A stretch of 64,000 nucleotides of DNA from an uncultured Flavobacteriales bacterium (GCA_943788755.1 CALSRM010000003.1:1240001-1304000); one strand, 5' to 3'. Counted from the stretch's first letter, positions 55,954 through 64,000 are shown. Numbers and translations: made by a program. Notes: generated from the letters alone by a model not told the origin.

Positions 55954-56505
55954 TTAATGATCCGTCTTTAAAAGCATTTCATTGAAAAAGGGTGCAGTTT
56001 TATATCCCTTTTCAAGAAAGTAGTTAGAGTCCTCTTTTGTTCCTGTAGCCATAATGAAATCACCTCCCCAAGCTCCAAGTGATTTAATGCTATTTGGATA
56101 CATTGGAAATAGTTTTTCTTTTATAGTTTCTTGTTCAAGAATAGCAGATATGAGGTGTTCATGTTCATTCATTGCAGCCTCCCACTGTTGTAAAGTATCT
56201 GCTTGAATAAATTTATTTGTTATTTGATTGAGTGATTCAATACAATCTTGTAATTCAATTTCTGTTTTTAATTCATTGTAAGACCTAACAGCGTCAAAAC
56301 TATTTTGTTTCTTATTTAAATGAACAAAAAAGACTTGATCAAAAAAGCTTTTTTCTAATTGAATCGGATTAGTTGTTTGTATTTGATGTTGTGTCGAATA
56401 GACTATTGGAGAATCTTCCTTCGCACAAGCAATATCATAGCCACTTCCATTGGATACTTTAAAGTGTAAATCGAAAGGATCTACTCTGTGCCCATTGCGC
56501 AACAT
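55954..56505 (-). pseudogene. C-terminal part of a GYDIA-family GHMP kinase (frameshifted, part 2)
   Basis: From the break near 56481-56492 the frame reads VDPFDLHFKVSNGSGYDIACA, where SGYDIACA is the name-giving motif of the GYDIA kinases, and it continues to LGAWGGDFIMATG, the C-terminal glycine motif. In Flavobacteriia this kinase accompanies mevalonate-pathway genes and is a candidate phosphomevalonate kinase; its activity is not proved. The ATG at 56505 is internal and out of frame with the domain start in part 1. Confidence 0.82.
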
Positions 56506-56887
56506 TATTTATTAATGTAGAGCTGGAGCCCAATCCCCAATCTCTTGGAAAATCTAAATGAGTATTCACTTCAATTGAATTGGTTTTAGCTAAAAAAGAA
56601 GGGTTTAGCTCTCGAACAGAAATTAATAATTTTTGCAACCACTTTGATTTATCCTCATCAGAGGTCTTTTCAATTGAAAAGTTTGGGAGAGAAAATTGAA
56701 CGTCAAGCCAGCATTGGCTTTCGTAAGTCCAGCTTTTCCAAATTAATTGAGAACCTCCTTCGGTTTCTTTTACAGATAATGATTGTCCCTTTTTAGTAGG
56801 TATCGCTAATGCTTTGGCGCCATCAATAACAAGATATTCTCCTGTTAGCAATAATTTTCCGTTACTATAGAAAGTTTGTGGTTGCAT
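56459..56887 (-). pseudogene. N-terminal part of the GYDIA-family GHMP kinase (frameshifted, part 1)
   Basis: Starts MQPQTFYSNGKLLLTGEYL, the GHMP substrate motif, and has the ATP loop WGLGSSSTLINNVAQWAQ near residue 115. It then falls out of frame as SRSFRFTL-stop. Removal of one base near CACAGAGTAG (56490-56481) restores QVDPFDLHF, giving a kinase of about 307 residues. It is separated from the DEAD helicase by a terminator. Confidence 0.82.
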
Positions 56888-56901
56888 TCTTCGGTAAAAA
56901 T

Positions 56902-56932
56902 AAAAAAGAGAGGTGATTAAACCTCTCTTTTT
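56902..56932 (-). terminator. Intrinsic terminator of the DEAD-box helicase gene
   Basis: AAAAAAGAGAGGT, loop GATTAA, ACCTCTCTTTTT. An eleven-pair stem with A/T tracts, 6 bases beyond the helicase stop and 15 bases before the GHMP kinase ATG. Confidence 0.8.
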
Positions 56933-56937
56933 ATTAA

Positions 56938-58755
56938 TTATCCTCTCCTTCTTCTTCGGCTTCTATCTCCGCCACCGCCAACACCTCCGCTATTTCCTTT
57001 TCTGTGAGAACTTCCACCACCGCTTCGGCTTCCACCACCGTTACCTTTGTATCCTCCGCCACCGCGACTTCCATTATTATTACTGCCTCTGCTGCCATTT
57101 CGGCTCCGGTTTCCACCTTTTTTATCTCCGGCAAATTCTACTTTTAAACCTTCTCCATTAAACTCAGCATTTCTCATGCCTTGTAAAACTTGGTCAGCGA
57201 ATTTTTTATCAACTTCAAAGAAAGAAAATTCTCTAAACAAATCTATTCTTCCAACTTCTCCTGAACTTATGTCAGAATGTTGGCAAACCAATCGAAGAAC
57301 AGCTCCTTTGTTTAAGCCACCTTCTTCACCTTGGTTAACGTGAAAACGTTGTTTGTTCTCATCGTTTCTACCTCTATTTCTACCTCTTTCCCGACCAGCA
57401 TCTCTATCACCTCTTTCTCTATCTCTTGAAGATACGGAAGCATTTAAATCATATGATTTTTGGTAGTATTCTAACATAGGGTTAAACTCAGAACTAACAA
57501 ACAACTTAATGATATCTTCTTTCTCTAGGTCTTCAAATTGCTCAAGGATGGTCGGTAAATATTTCCCCAATTCTTCTTTTACTTCTGTGGTTTTAACCGT
57601 TTCTATTAAGTGAAATAACTGTGCTTTTGAAACTTCATCACCTGAAGGGATTTCTCCTTTCTCAAATTCTTTTCCAATAATTCTTTCAATAGATTTAATC
57701 TTTCCAATTTCTCTCGGAGAAACCAAAGCTACCGAAATACCATGTTTACCAGCTCTTGCAGTTCTACCACTTCGGTGCGTGTAATTTTCAACTTCTTCAG
57801 GAAGGTTGTAATTTACAACATGTGTAATATCATTAACATCAATACCACGAGCAGCTACATCAGTAGCAACCAGCATTTGTATTGCTTTCTTTCTGAATTT
57901 TGCCATTACAGCATCCCTTTGACCTTGAGATAAGTCTCCATGCAAAGGTTCGGCGCTATAACCGTCTTGCATTAATTTATCGGCAACTTCCTGTGTAGCT
58001 CTTTTTGTTCTACAGAAGATTACGCCATATATGTTGGGGTGTAAATCTAAAATTCTCTTTAAAGCTGGGTATCTGTCACGCTCCTTAATTGTGTAATAAA
58101 CATGCTTAAGATTTGCTGCAGTTGTGTTTTTTGTTCCAACAGTAATTTCAAAAGGATTATCCATGTAGTTTTTTGCAATTTTAGCTACCTCTTTGGGCAT
58201 TGTTGCAGAAAATAACCACACATTTCTTTGCTCTGGAGTTTGCTCTAATATGGAGTCAATGTCTTCTTTGAAACCCATGTTAAGCATTTCGTCTGCCTCA
58301 TCTAAAACAACAACCTGAACTTCTGCTAGCTTAATGATATTTCGTTTCATCATGTCGATTAATCGACCTGGTGTTGCAACTACAATTTGTGCTCCACCTC
58401 TTATTTCTCTAGCTTGTGTATCTATGCTTGCACCACCATAAATGGTAGCAATTTTAGCACCTTTAACATGCTTCGTAAACGTTTTCATGTCAGAAGCAAT
58501 CTGCATTCCCAACTCTCTTGTTGGTGCAACAATTAATGCTTGAACATGTTTTTTTGTGAAATCGGTTAATTCAACAATCGGTAAACCAAATGCTGCCGTT
58601 TTTCCTGTTCCTGTTTGCGCTAAGCCTACTAAATCTCTTTGGCTACTCAATAACTCAGGAATCGCCTCTTTTTGAATGGGCGTCGGTTTTTCAAATCCTA
58701 AATCGTTTAACGCTTGTAATACCTCCGGACGGAGACCCAAGTCTTCAAATGTCAT
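56938..58755 (-). CDS. DEAD-box RNA helicase with DbpA-type RNA-binding domain and RGG tail
   Basis: 605 residues. Q motif FEKPTPIQKEAIPELL near 20, Walker A AQTGTGKT near 44, PTRELG near 80, DEAD box VLDEADEMLNMGF near 154, SAT near 188, and HRSGRTARAG near 333. A DbpA-like RRM (NKGAVLRLVCQHSDISSGEVGRIDLF) is at about 460-535. A Gly/Arg/Ser-rich tail of about 65 residues (RGGGGYKGNGGG) ends the protein. Unwinds RNA, probably in ribosome assembly or cold adaptation (DeaD/CsdA type). A TACTTTTG -7-like box lies at 58783-58776 on the minus strand. Confidence 0.93.
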   Translation of the reverse strand: MTFEDLGLRPEVLQALNDLGFEKPTPIQKEAIPELLSSQRDLVGLAQTGTGKTAAFGLPIVELTDFTKKHVQALIVAPTRELGMQIASDMKTFTKHVKGAKIATIYGGASIDTQAREIRGGAQIVVATPGRLIDMMKRNIIKLAEVQVVVLDEADEMLNMGFKEDIDSILEQTPEQRNVWLFSATMPKEVAKIAKNYMDNPFEITVGTKNTTAANLKHVYYTIKERDRYPALKRILDLHPNIYGVIFCRTKRATQEVADKLMQDGYSAEPLHGDLSQGQRDAVMAKFRKKAIQMLVATDVAARGIDVNDITHVVNYNLPEEVENYTHRSGRTARAGKHGISVALVSPREIGKIKSIERIIGKEFEKGEIPSGDEVSKAQLFHLIETVKTTEVKEELGKYLPTILEQFEDLEKEDIIKLFVSSEFNPMLEYYQKSYDLNASVSSRDRERGDRDAGRERGRNRGRNDENKQRFHVNQGEEGGLNKGAVLRLVCQHSDISSGEVGRIDLFREFSFFEVDKKFADQVLQGMRNAEFNGEGLKVEFAGDKKGGNRSRNGSRGSNNNGSRGGGGYKGNGGGSRSGGGSSHRKGNSGGVGGGGDRSRRRRRG

Positions 58756-58850
58756 ATATAGTGTTAAATTTTTTGCAAAAGTAGACTAATTAATTCGATA
58801 TAGCACTAAAAAGCATTGATAGAGGTAGTTTTTTCTACGAATGATGTTTT

Positions 58851-58973
58851 GGGCGTGTCCATTCACACTTCAAGGCCCTTTCGTTCTACTCAGGGTATAT
58901 TTCAGTATTTCAGGTCGGGCTATCCGCTGTATCTTTTATTGCATAAAAGTATGCCGCTTCTATCCCTCACGCA
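58851..58973. repeat. Structured palindromic element between deaD and rnpB
   Basis: Outer arms GCGTG (58853-58857) and CACGC (58968-58972), GGGCTATCCGC near 58917 facing GCCGCTTCTATCCC near 58953, and a perfect inner hairpin CTTTTAT-TGC-ATAAAAG at 58933-58949. The phrase CGGGCTATCCGC ... TATCCCTCACGC is one I recall from many Bacteroidota intergenic regions, but no search was possible. Non-coding. Confidence 0.55.
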
Positions 58974-58990
58974 GGAAAGTACAATAAATT

Positions 58991-59079
58991 CGTCATTGCG
59001 AGCGAAGTAATGAGTAAAGCAATCTCATCATGCTTCTCGTAAAACATGATGAGATTGCTTCGTTTTACTCGCAATGACG
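58991..59079. repeat. REP-like long inverted repeat
   Basis: Left arm from CGTCATTGCGAGCGAAG to CATCATG (58991-59032), a 12-base loop, right arm from CATGATGAGATTGCTTCG to CTCGCAATGACG (59045-59079). The arms match except for an internal difference near AGTAATGAGTA against TTTTA. The CATTGCGAGCGAAGxAATCTC theme is a widely seen dispersed bacterial palindrome of the REP/MITE kind. No transposase is nearby. Confidence 0.7.
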
Positions 59080-59083
59080 TAAT

Positions 59084-59106
59084 AAAAACCCCACCGAAGT
59101 GGGAGC
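59084..59106 (-). terminator. Intrinsic terminator of rnpB
   Basis: On the minus strand GCTCCCAC-TTCG-GTGGGG followed by T5. The stem overlaps the 3' end of the RNase P RNA. Confidence 0.75.
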
Positions 59107-59473
59107 TAAACCGATAAGCCGGGTTCTGTCGAGTCCTATCATTTATCTAGGCCCAATATCACTATGGGGCTCAATCAACCTACCCTCCAAGTTGAGCGAG
59201 CAGCTCTTCATTCCGACACGTCGGAAATCCCTGGTTTATTTGGTTTTTCAGCATATGAGGTTTACCAAGCTACCGATGTCACCATCAGTACTGGTGGGCT
59301 CTTACCCCACCTTTTCACCATCACCGTTTTGAACAAGTTCAAACTTAGGCTGTTTATTTTCTGCGGCACTATCTGTCTACTATAAATAGTAGCCTTCCCG
59401 TTAAGAAGCATATTGCTCTACGCTGCCCAGACTTTCCTCTCCGATTTCCATCGCAGCGATAAGATAGTTTAGC
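59107..59473 (-). ncRNA. rnpB: RNase P RNA, bacterial class A
   Basis: The catalytic RNA of ribonuclease P, which trims tRNA 5' ends. On the minus strand the near-5' universal region reads GGAGAGGAAAGTCTGGGCAGC, the classic P4 5' strand/J3-4 motif. The 3' region reads CGACAGAACCCGGCTTATCGG, the matching P4 3' strand. The GGTAAACCTC-like and CGGTGATGG-like internal motifs are present, as is the helix from TATAGTAGACAGA. A perfect promoter stands at 59507-59478 and a terminator at the other end. The 5' end is estimated from the promoter (about six bases beyond the -7 box). Confidence 0.95.
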
Positions 59474-59477
59474 CTTG

Positions 59478-59507
59478 CAAAGGTATTTACAATAATGAGA
59501 TTGACAA
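59478..59507 (-). promoter_or_regulatory. Bacteroidota-type promoter of rnpB
   Basis: On the minus strand: TTG at 59507-59505, a 19-base spacer, then TACCTTTG at 59485-59478. Third example in this window of the same spacing, again before a highly expressed stable-RNA or ribosomal gene. Confidence 0.78.
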
Positions 59508-59518
59508 TGAAAAAGTTT

Positions 59519-60667
59519 CTAAATTGAATTATATAGGGTACAACTAATCGCCTTGTGATCACTTAATATATTCTGGTGTGTTACAAAGTTGGTTGACTGA
59601 AAGTAATCATCATACCAGATATAATCTATTCGCAAGAAGGGATAGTTGCCGATATAAGTTCCACCAATTCCGTTTCCACTAACTGTAAAAGCATCGTTTA
59701 ATTCAGATGAAAATTGGTTGTATGAATAAGAGATAGGAGTATCATTCATGTCAGAGCAAACTATTACCGGGTAGGGAGAGTTTTCTACTTCTTTTAAAAC
59801 TGCATTACTCTGTGAAACCCTTTTCTCGAACCCAATTGCTAAGCGTCCTAAAATTTTTTGTTCCGCTGGTTTTTGCCCCTGTTTAATTGGGTTTCCTTTA
59901 CCTCCTATATAGTCATAGTCTTCTGATTGAAAACGTATAGAACCTAAGTGAGCATTGAATATCCGTAAAGTGTCTGTTTCTCTTTTAATATCTACGTAAA
60001 TACAATTGTTAGTTCCATCATTTTCAAAAGCAATAATCCCAGAATTAATTATTGGATATTTAGAATAAATAGCTGCTCCAAAGTTAGAATAGTTATTGTT
60101 TTTGTTTGACTCTTTTACTTTGGTTGTGAAGTGTTCGAAATAGTGTTTTGATTCAAGTAGTTGCAATAAAGTGTCTCTTGTATCAAGTTGGTTGCTGCTG
60201 GAGTAGTAATATTCTTGAAAACAGATTACATCAGCATCCTCATCTTTTAGAAAGGTAAGGATTTTGTCTCTAGTTTTTTCATTTTTTGTCCAATTGTATA
60301 AATCAAATAACCTGACATTGTAACTCATTATTTTTAGAGATACAGCGTTTTCAGGTACGTCTGAACTCCAAAATGTAAGTTGGACAAATCTACTTGTATG
60401 ATAAGACACTCCCAACAATACAAGTAAAGAAATAAGGAAATATTTATTTCTTTTAGATAACCAGTATATAAAGAAGATCACATTAGTAAATAATGCAAAA
60501 GGGAATCCAAGTCCCATAAAAGAAAAGAAAGTAGTGTATTCTGGATTTATATAAAATGTTAAACATGATAACACCAAGCTTAATGAGCAAAGGACATTGA
60601 GGATGAAAAGAAATTTTCCAAGATGACTTAAATTCTGATATGGTTTTGTTTTACCGATATTTGAATA
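59519..60667 (-). CDS. Endonuclease/exonuclease/phosphatase-family membrane protein
   Basis: An EEP-fold enzyme: SYNVRLFDLYNW near 85, VICFQEYYYSS near 117 (catalytic Glu), IFNAHLGSIRF, VCSDMNDTPISYSY and LSDHKAISCTL (the Asp-His pair) from a TTG start at 60577 (352 residues). Two membrane helices precede the domain. Coding-like sequence (KFLFILNVLCSLSLVL) continues upstream in frame to a TGA, with no ATG, GTG or TTG, only ATT at 60667 next to the rhomboid stop. The start is therefore uncertain: TTG at 60577, or a rare ATT codon. It likely cleaves nucleic acid or a phospho-substrate outside the membrane. Part of the mutL-rhomboid-rhomboid-EEP group. Confidence 0.82.
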   Translation of the reverse strand, partial: YSNIGKTKPYQNLSHLGKFLFILNVLCSLSLVLSCLTFYINPEYTTFFSFMGLGFPFALFTNVIFFIYWLSKRNKYFLISLLVLLGVSYHTSRFVQLTFWSSDVPENAVSLKIMSYNVRLFDLYNWTKNEKTRDKILTFLKDEDADVICFQEYYYSSSNQLDTRDTLLQLLESKHYFEHFTTKVKESNKNNNYSNFGAAIYSKYPIINSGIIAFENDGTNNCIYVDIKRETDTLRIFNAHLGSIRFQSEDYDYIGGKGNPIKQGQKPAEQKILGRLAIGFEKRVSQSNAVLKEVENSPYPVIVCSDMNDTPISYSYNQFSSELNDAFTVSGNGIGGTYIGNYPFLRIDYIWYDDYFQSTNFVTHQNILSDHKAISCTLYNSI

Positions 60668-60669
60668 GT

Positions 60670-61614
60670 TTAGAATTCAGATAAAAATCTCTTTTCTTCA
60701 ATGGATAAGCATTCATACCCTCCGACTTTTATTTTATCTAAAATAGCATCCAAGTGTGCTTGTTTATCTATTTTTTGACTATTGTATTCTTTGTCATCTC
60801 TTGGAGGTGTTTTTTTGAATGAAGCTTTTTTAGCTTTTTTCGGTTTTCTATATTTAGAATGAGCAACTTTTATTTTAGGAGCTTTTTTAAAAGTTCCAAC
60901 TACTCGACTCATTAGTTTATCAAACCAGGTGGCCATGTCCTTTCCTTTCTTCAATTGTGAAATATACAAAAATCCCCAGAATGCTCCACCAAGATGCGCG
61001 AAGTGAGCTGTTCCATCTCCTGACCCTAGACTCAATAAATCAATTAATCCATACAGTATTGCAATAATATATAGTTTCACTTTGATCGCGCCAAAAACAT
61101 ATACTTCTACATTGGGAGCGTAAGTAGCGATGGCTGCCAATATTGCCATTACAGAGGCCGATGCTCCTACCATAGGAACATGACCTTTCTCACTTAACAG
61201 CGGAAAGATGTTATGCGCTCCAAAATAGATTAATGCTCCAGCAATTCCTCCTAATATGTAAATGCTCAACATTTTTTTCGTTCCGAGATATTGCTCCAGC
61301 ATTTTTCCCATAAAGAAGAATATGATCATATTCATTAGCAAGTGCATGAAGCCTCCATGCATAAACATATAGGTAAAAATTGTCCAAGGTCTTGTAATAA
61401 GCAATTCAGGATCAGAGGAAAAAGAGAACCATTGTGTAGGGATAAAAATGCTTCCATTACTGAAAATAATAAATAAATCGTCCCACTTCATTAAAGCGGC
61501 GATAGTTGCTATTAAATTGAAAAACACAAAAACAGCAACATTGATGAATATCAATTTGATAAACATTTCGCCGGATTTGAATTGATATTTTAAATTATCT
61601 AAAATGTTAGCCAT
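60670..61614 (-). CDS. Rhomboid-family intramembrane serine protease
   Basis: 314 residues with six membrane helices. The rhomboid motifs are MHGGFMHLLMNMIIFFFMG near 85 (HxxxN), the catalytic Ser in MVGASASVMAILAAIA near 148, and the catalytic His in AHFAHLGGAFWGFLY near 205. A basic cytoplasmic tail of about 90 residues (KYRKPKKAKKASFKK) follows. Cleaves membrane-embedded substrates that are unknown. It starts on the stop of the neighbouring rhomboid gene, so the pair is translationally coupled. Confidence 0.92.
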   Translation of the reverse strand: MANILDNLKYQFKSGEMFIKLIFINVAVFVFFNLIATIAALMKWDDLFIIFSNGSIFIPTQWFSFSSDPELLITRPWTIFTYMFMHGGFMHLLMNMIIFFFMGKMLEQYLGTKKMLSIYILGGIAGALIYFGAHNIFPLLSEKGHVPMVGASASVMAILAAIATYAPNVEVYVFGAIKVKLYIIAILYGLIDLLSLGSGDGTAHFAHLGGAFWGFLYISQLKKGKDMATWFDKLMSRVVGTFKKAPKIKVAHSKYRKPKKAKKASFKKTPPRDDKEYNSQKIDKQAHLDAILDKIKVGGYECLSIEEKRFLSEF

Positions 61615-62357
61615 TAGTAGAATTCATTTTTTTGTCTTTGCCAAATAAGTACCATTACAATGCCAACAAGCGCTCCACCTAAGTGTGCAAAATGGGCTAC
61701 ATTATCTCCTGGGCTATTTGAAATACCTGAAAATAATTCGATAGCAGCATACCCCATTACAAAGTATTTAGCTTTTATTGGAACAGGTATAAACATTAAA
61801 TAGAGTTCTGTATTTGGGAATAAATAGCCATACGCTGCCAGCAGCCCAAATATGGCTCCAGATGCACCAAGCATTGGAGTGTTATACAAAAGAAATAAGT
61901 TTAAATTTATTTGTCCCATTAATGGATCGACATAGTTTTTAGAATTCCTCAAATATTCAAATCCTTCAGTCAATATCTGATTTAATTCAGCAGGAGATAA
62001 ACTACTCTCTAAGTTTTGTAATCTTAAATAGCCAACTAATAAGTGAAGGAAAGCTGCACCTAAAGCGGTTGCGAGATAGTAAATTAAAAACCTTTTGGGA
62101 CCCCAACTCTGTTCTAATTGACTACCAAACATTACCAGCGCGAACATGTTAAAGAAAATATGCATAAATCCTGATGTGCTGTGCATGAAAAAGTGTGTAG
62201 CCAATTGCCAAGGTTTGAATTCTTCTGAAACTACTGGATATAGTTCAAGTTTATTCATTATACCAGGAACAGCAAATTGGGCTACAAAGAACAATACATT
62301 AAGAATTAATAAATTCTTAACTACAGGTGACATATTTCTAAATAGGTTCTGTAACAT
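61614..62357 (-). CDS. Rhomboid-family intramembrane serine protease
   Basis: 247 residues with six helices and no long tail. FFMHSTSGFMHIFFNMFALVMFG near 51, catalytic Ser in MLGASGAIFGLLAAYGYLFPN near 160, His in AHFAHLGGALVGIV near 220. A paralogue of the protein downstream. Its ATG overlaps the mutL stop by one base and its own stop overlaps the next rhomboid start, so mutL, both rhomboids and the EEP gene form an operon, an order kept widely in Bacteroidota. Confidence 0.92.
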   Translation of the reverse strand: MLQNLFRNMSPVVKNLLILNVLFFVAQFAVPGIMNKLELYPVVSEEFKPWQLATHFFMHSTSGFMHIFFNMFALVMFGSQLEQSWGPKRFLIYYLATALGAAFLHLLVGYLRLQNLESSLSPAELNQILTEGFEYLRNSKNYVDPLMGQINLNLFLLYNTPMLGASGAIFGLLAAYGYLFPNTELYLMFIPVPIKAKYFVMGYAAIELFSGISNSPGDNVAHFAHLGGALVGIVMVLIWQRQKNEFY

Positions 62358-64000
62358 TATTTTCTATCAAATCGTTGGTCTAATTCTTCTTCGTTTACCT
62401 TTATTATAATTGGTTTCCCATTAGGAGAGAGGTAAGGTGTCTCACAAGCAAATAGTTGATCTACTAATGTGTTCATTTCCTCGGAGGATAATTTACGACC
62501 ATTTTTAATGGATGAACTTCTAGCAAGTGACATTGCTAGTGCGTTTTTATTGTTAGCAGAAATTTCGTTGGCATTATTTTTTATTTGCTGTATAAATTCT
62601 TCAATTATTTTTTCACAATTAGCTTCTTCCACGCCAATTGGAAGCCCATTAATAGCAAGCGTGTTTTTGCCAAATACTTCAATGTCAAATCCGATGTTTT
62701 TTATTTCGTTGAGCACCTCTCTAATTAATTCAAAATCACTGTTGTTTAATTCAATTGTTTTTGGGAACATCAGTTTTTGTGTTTCAGCAGTATTTCTATT
62801 TAATTCAAAAATAAATTGCTCAAACAATATTTGTTGATGCGCCCTTTGCTGATTGATGATTAATAAACCGGAACTCGTTTGCGTTAATATAAATTTTTGG
62901 TGTAATTGATAGGTTTTAATCTCCGTTTCAGCATCTACTAGTTCTGTCCAATTTTGTTCCAAACCTCGGTTGTCTGAAATATTGTCAGCACTTTTACTAT
63001 TTTGCGACTTGTTTTGGTTAAGAAAATCCAAATTAGCAGTTAATTGTTGCTGTGAAATGTTTTTTTTCTTAAAAGAATTAATGGAACTTTCTTTGTTCGT
63101 TTCAAATGGATTGAAACCTGGATTTACTTTTATTACAGGTTGCACTATTGTTTGCCCTTCTTTAAGTGGAGGAACATTAAAGGATGTTTCTTGTGTGAAA
63201 TCTAATGAAGGTGCAATGTTGTATTTTCCAAGCGAATTTTTAACAGCTGAATGGATAATTGCATAAATCGATTTTTCATCTTCAAATTTAATTTCGGTTT
63301 TTGTAGGATGAATGTTTATGTCAATTGTATTCGGTTCTACTTCAAGATAAATGAAGTAGGAGGGGAATTGGTCTTTTGCAATGAGCTCTCTAAAAGCAGA
63401 AGTAACAGAATGATTTAGATATGTGCTTTTAATAAATCGATTATTAACAAAGAAAAATTGTTCACCTCTTGTTCTTTTGGAGAATTCAGGTTTTACGATA
63501 TATCCTGTTACATTTAGAATGTTGGTGTATTCTTCTATTGGGACTAATCTATCGTTGTATTTTTTTCCTAAAACATTAACAACACGCTGGCGAAGACCAC
63601 TTGAAGCGAGATTAAAAACCTCATTTCCATTGTGATTCATCGTAAAGTGAATGTCTGGATGAGTTAAGGCTACACGCTCAAATTCATCAATAATATGGCG
63701 CGTCTCAACACCATTGGATTTTAAGAAGTTTCTTCTTGCTGGAACATTGTAGAATAGATTTTTAATAGAAAGACTTGTTCCATTATTACAGCTAACGGGT
63801 TCTTGAGAAATGATTTCACTTCCTTCAATAATAATTTGAGAGCCCAAATCAATATCGACTATTTTTGTCTTTAACTCTACGTGCGCAATGGCAGCCATTG
63901 ATGCAAGGGCTTCTCCTCTAAAACCTTTTGTCTTAATAGCAAAAAGATCATCGGCATTTTTAATTTTAGAAGTTGCATGTCTTTCGAAACTCATTCGAGC
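62357..64000 (-). CDS. mutL: DNA mismatch repair protein MutL (5' partial)
   Basis: 547 residues visible; the gene continues beyond the window and lacks about the first 70 residues, including the first GHKL motif. Present are SFERHATSKIKNADDLFAIKTKGFRGEALASM, LFYNVPARRNFLKSN and HPTKTEIKF of the ATPase/transducer half. The C-terminal dimerisation domain follows (LHQKFILTQTSSGLLIINQQRAHQ, and ACETPYLSPNGKP with the conserved cysteine). The endonuclease DQHAxxER site is altered to NQQRAHQQ, as in proteins without the metal-binding DQHA(X)2E(X)4E. Mediates between MutS and strand removal. Confidence 0.95.
   Translation of the reverse strand, partial: ARMSFERHATSKIKNADDLFAIKTKGFRGEALASMAAIAHVELKTKIVDIDLGSQIIIEGSEIISQEPVSCNNGTSLSIKNLFYNVPARRNFLKSNGVETRHIIDEFERVALTHPDIHFTMNHNGNEVFNLASSGLRQRVVNVLGKKYNDRLVPIEEYTNILNVTGYIVKPEFSKRTRGEQFFFVNNRFIKSTYLNHSVTSAFRELIAKDQFPSYFIYLEVEPNTIDINIHPTKTEIKFEDEKSIYAIIHSAVKNSLGKYNIAPSLDFTQETSFNVPPLKEGQTIVQPVIKVNPGFNPFETNKESSINSFKKKNISQQQLTANLDFLNQNKSQNSKSADNISDNRGLEQNWTELVDAETEIKTYQLHQKFILTQTSSGLLIINQQRAHQQILFEQFIFELNRNTAETQKLMFPKTIELNNSDFELIREVLNEIKNIGFDIEVFGKNTLAINGLPIGVEEANCEKIIEEFIQQIKNNANEISANNKNALAMSLARSSSIKNGRKLSSEEMNTLVDQLFACETPYLSPNGKPIIIKVNEEELDQRFDRK

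Noticed and set aside
58756-59083. Coding frames (64 codons) upstream of deaD
   Set aside because: They run through two palindromic non-coding elements and have no protein-like features.
59099-59385. Open frames of 73-77 codons between 59099 and 59385
   Set aside because: They lie inside the RNase P RNA gene read on the opposite strand.

Overview
The window is AT-rich chromosomal DNA from a member of the Bacteroidota, most likely a marine Flavobacteriales lineage. Evidence for this is two adhesin + PorP/SprF modules with type IX secretion (T9SS) C-terminal domains, SprB-type repeats, tandem FKBP lipoproteins of the GldI kind, a mevalonate pathway with a GYDIA-type GHMP kinase, a NagZ/beta-lactamase fusion, SiaC (DUF1987), and promoters of the Bacteroidota form TTG-N19-TAnnTTTG. 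No phage, plasmid, CRISPR or recognisable transposase is present.

Layout: 1-12 kb holds tRNA-Lys, a GlcD-like oxidase, a POT peptide transporter, an LTA4H-type M1 peptidase, a membrane protein/winged-helix pair with a duplicated operator-like motif, two unknown exported proteins, an NrnA-like phosphoesterase and two FKBP lipoproteins. 11.6-18.4 kb (minus) holds siaC, an RsmI-like methylase, a low-Mr tyrosine phosphatase and the first adhesin/PorP pair. 18.4-23.7 kb holds dapB, lepB, wbqC, a GT-C-like membrane protein and a wbqC remnant. 23.7-26.9 kb (minus) holds sucD and rpsA. 27.3-35.6 kb holds a frameshifted GH3/beta-lactamase gene, an SPFH protein, a TPR-SpoIIE phosphatase and a secreted esterase. 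35.6-41.6 kb holds glmM (minus), then the plus-strand run TPR - ComA - rhodanese - DUF368 - aroE. 41.6-44.5 kb (minus) holds three isoprenoid genes. 44.6-55.8 kb (minus) holds a giant repeat adhesin, PorP/SprF and an OmpA/PD40 protein. 55.9-64 kb (minus) holds a frameshifted GYDIA kinase, a DEAD helicase, two palindromic repeat elements, rnpB, an EEP-family protein, two rhomboids and mutL, which runs off the window edge.

The most interesting points: (1) Two single genes (a GT-C-like gene and an SPFH gene) are each followed by a diverged copy of the 3' end of the gene that precedes them, the footprint expected if cassettes were inserted at gene 3' ends. (2) The giant adhesin has about 21 units of about 89 residues; in its core these are organised as 801-bp three-unit higher-order repeats. 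(3) A 22-bp operator/promoter-like motif occurs upstream and downstream of a membrane protein/winged-helix regulator pair. (4) Six apparent frameshifts fall in four genes; these are either pseudogenes or consensus errors, so each such gene is described below as parts of one original reading frame.

Themes that tie the genes together are cell-surface adhesion and T9SS export, envelope and peptidoglycan turnover (GlmM, NagZ-like, DUF368, aroE, dapB, lepB), mevalonate-based isoprenoid synthesis, and core information processing (rpsA, rnpB, deaD, mutL).
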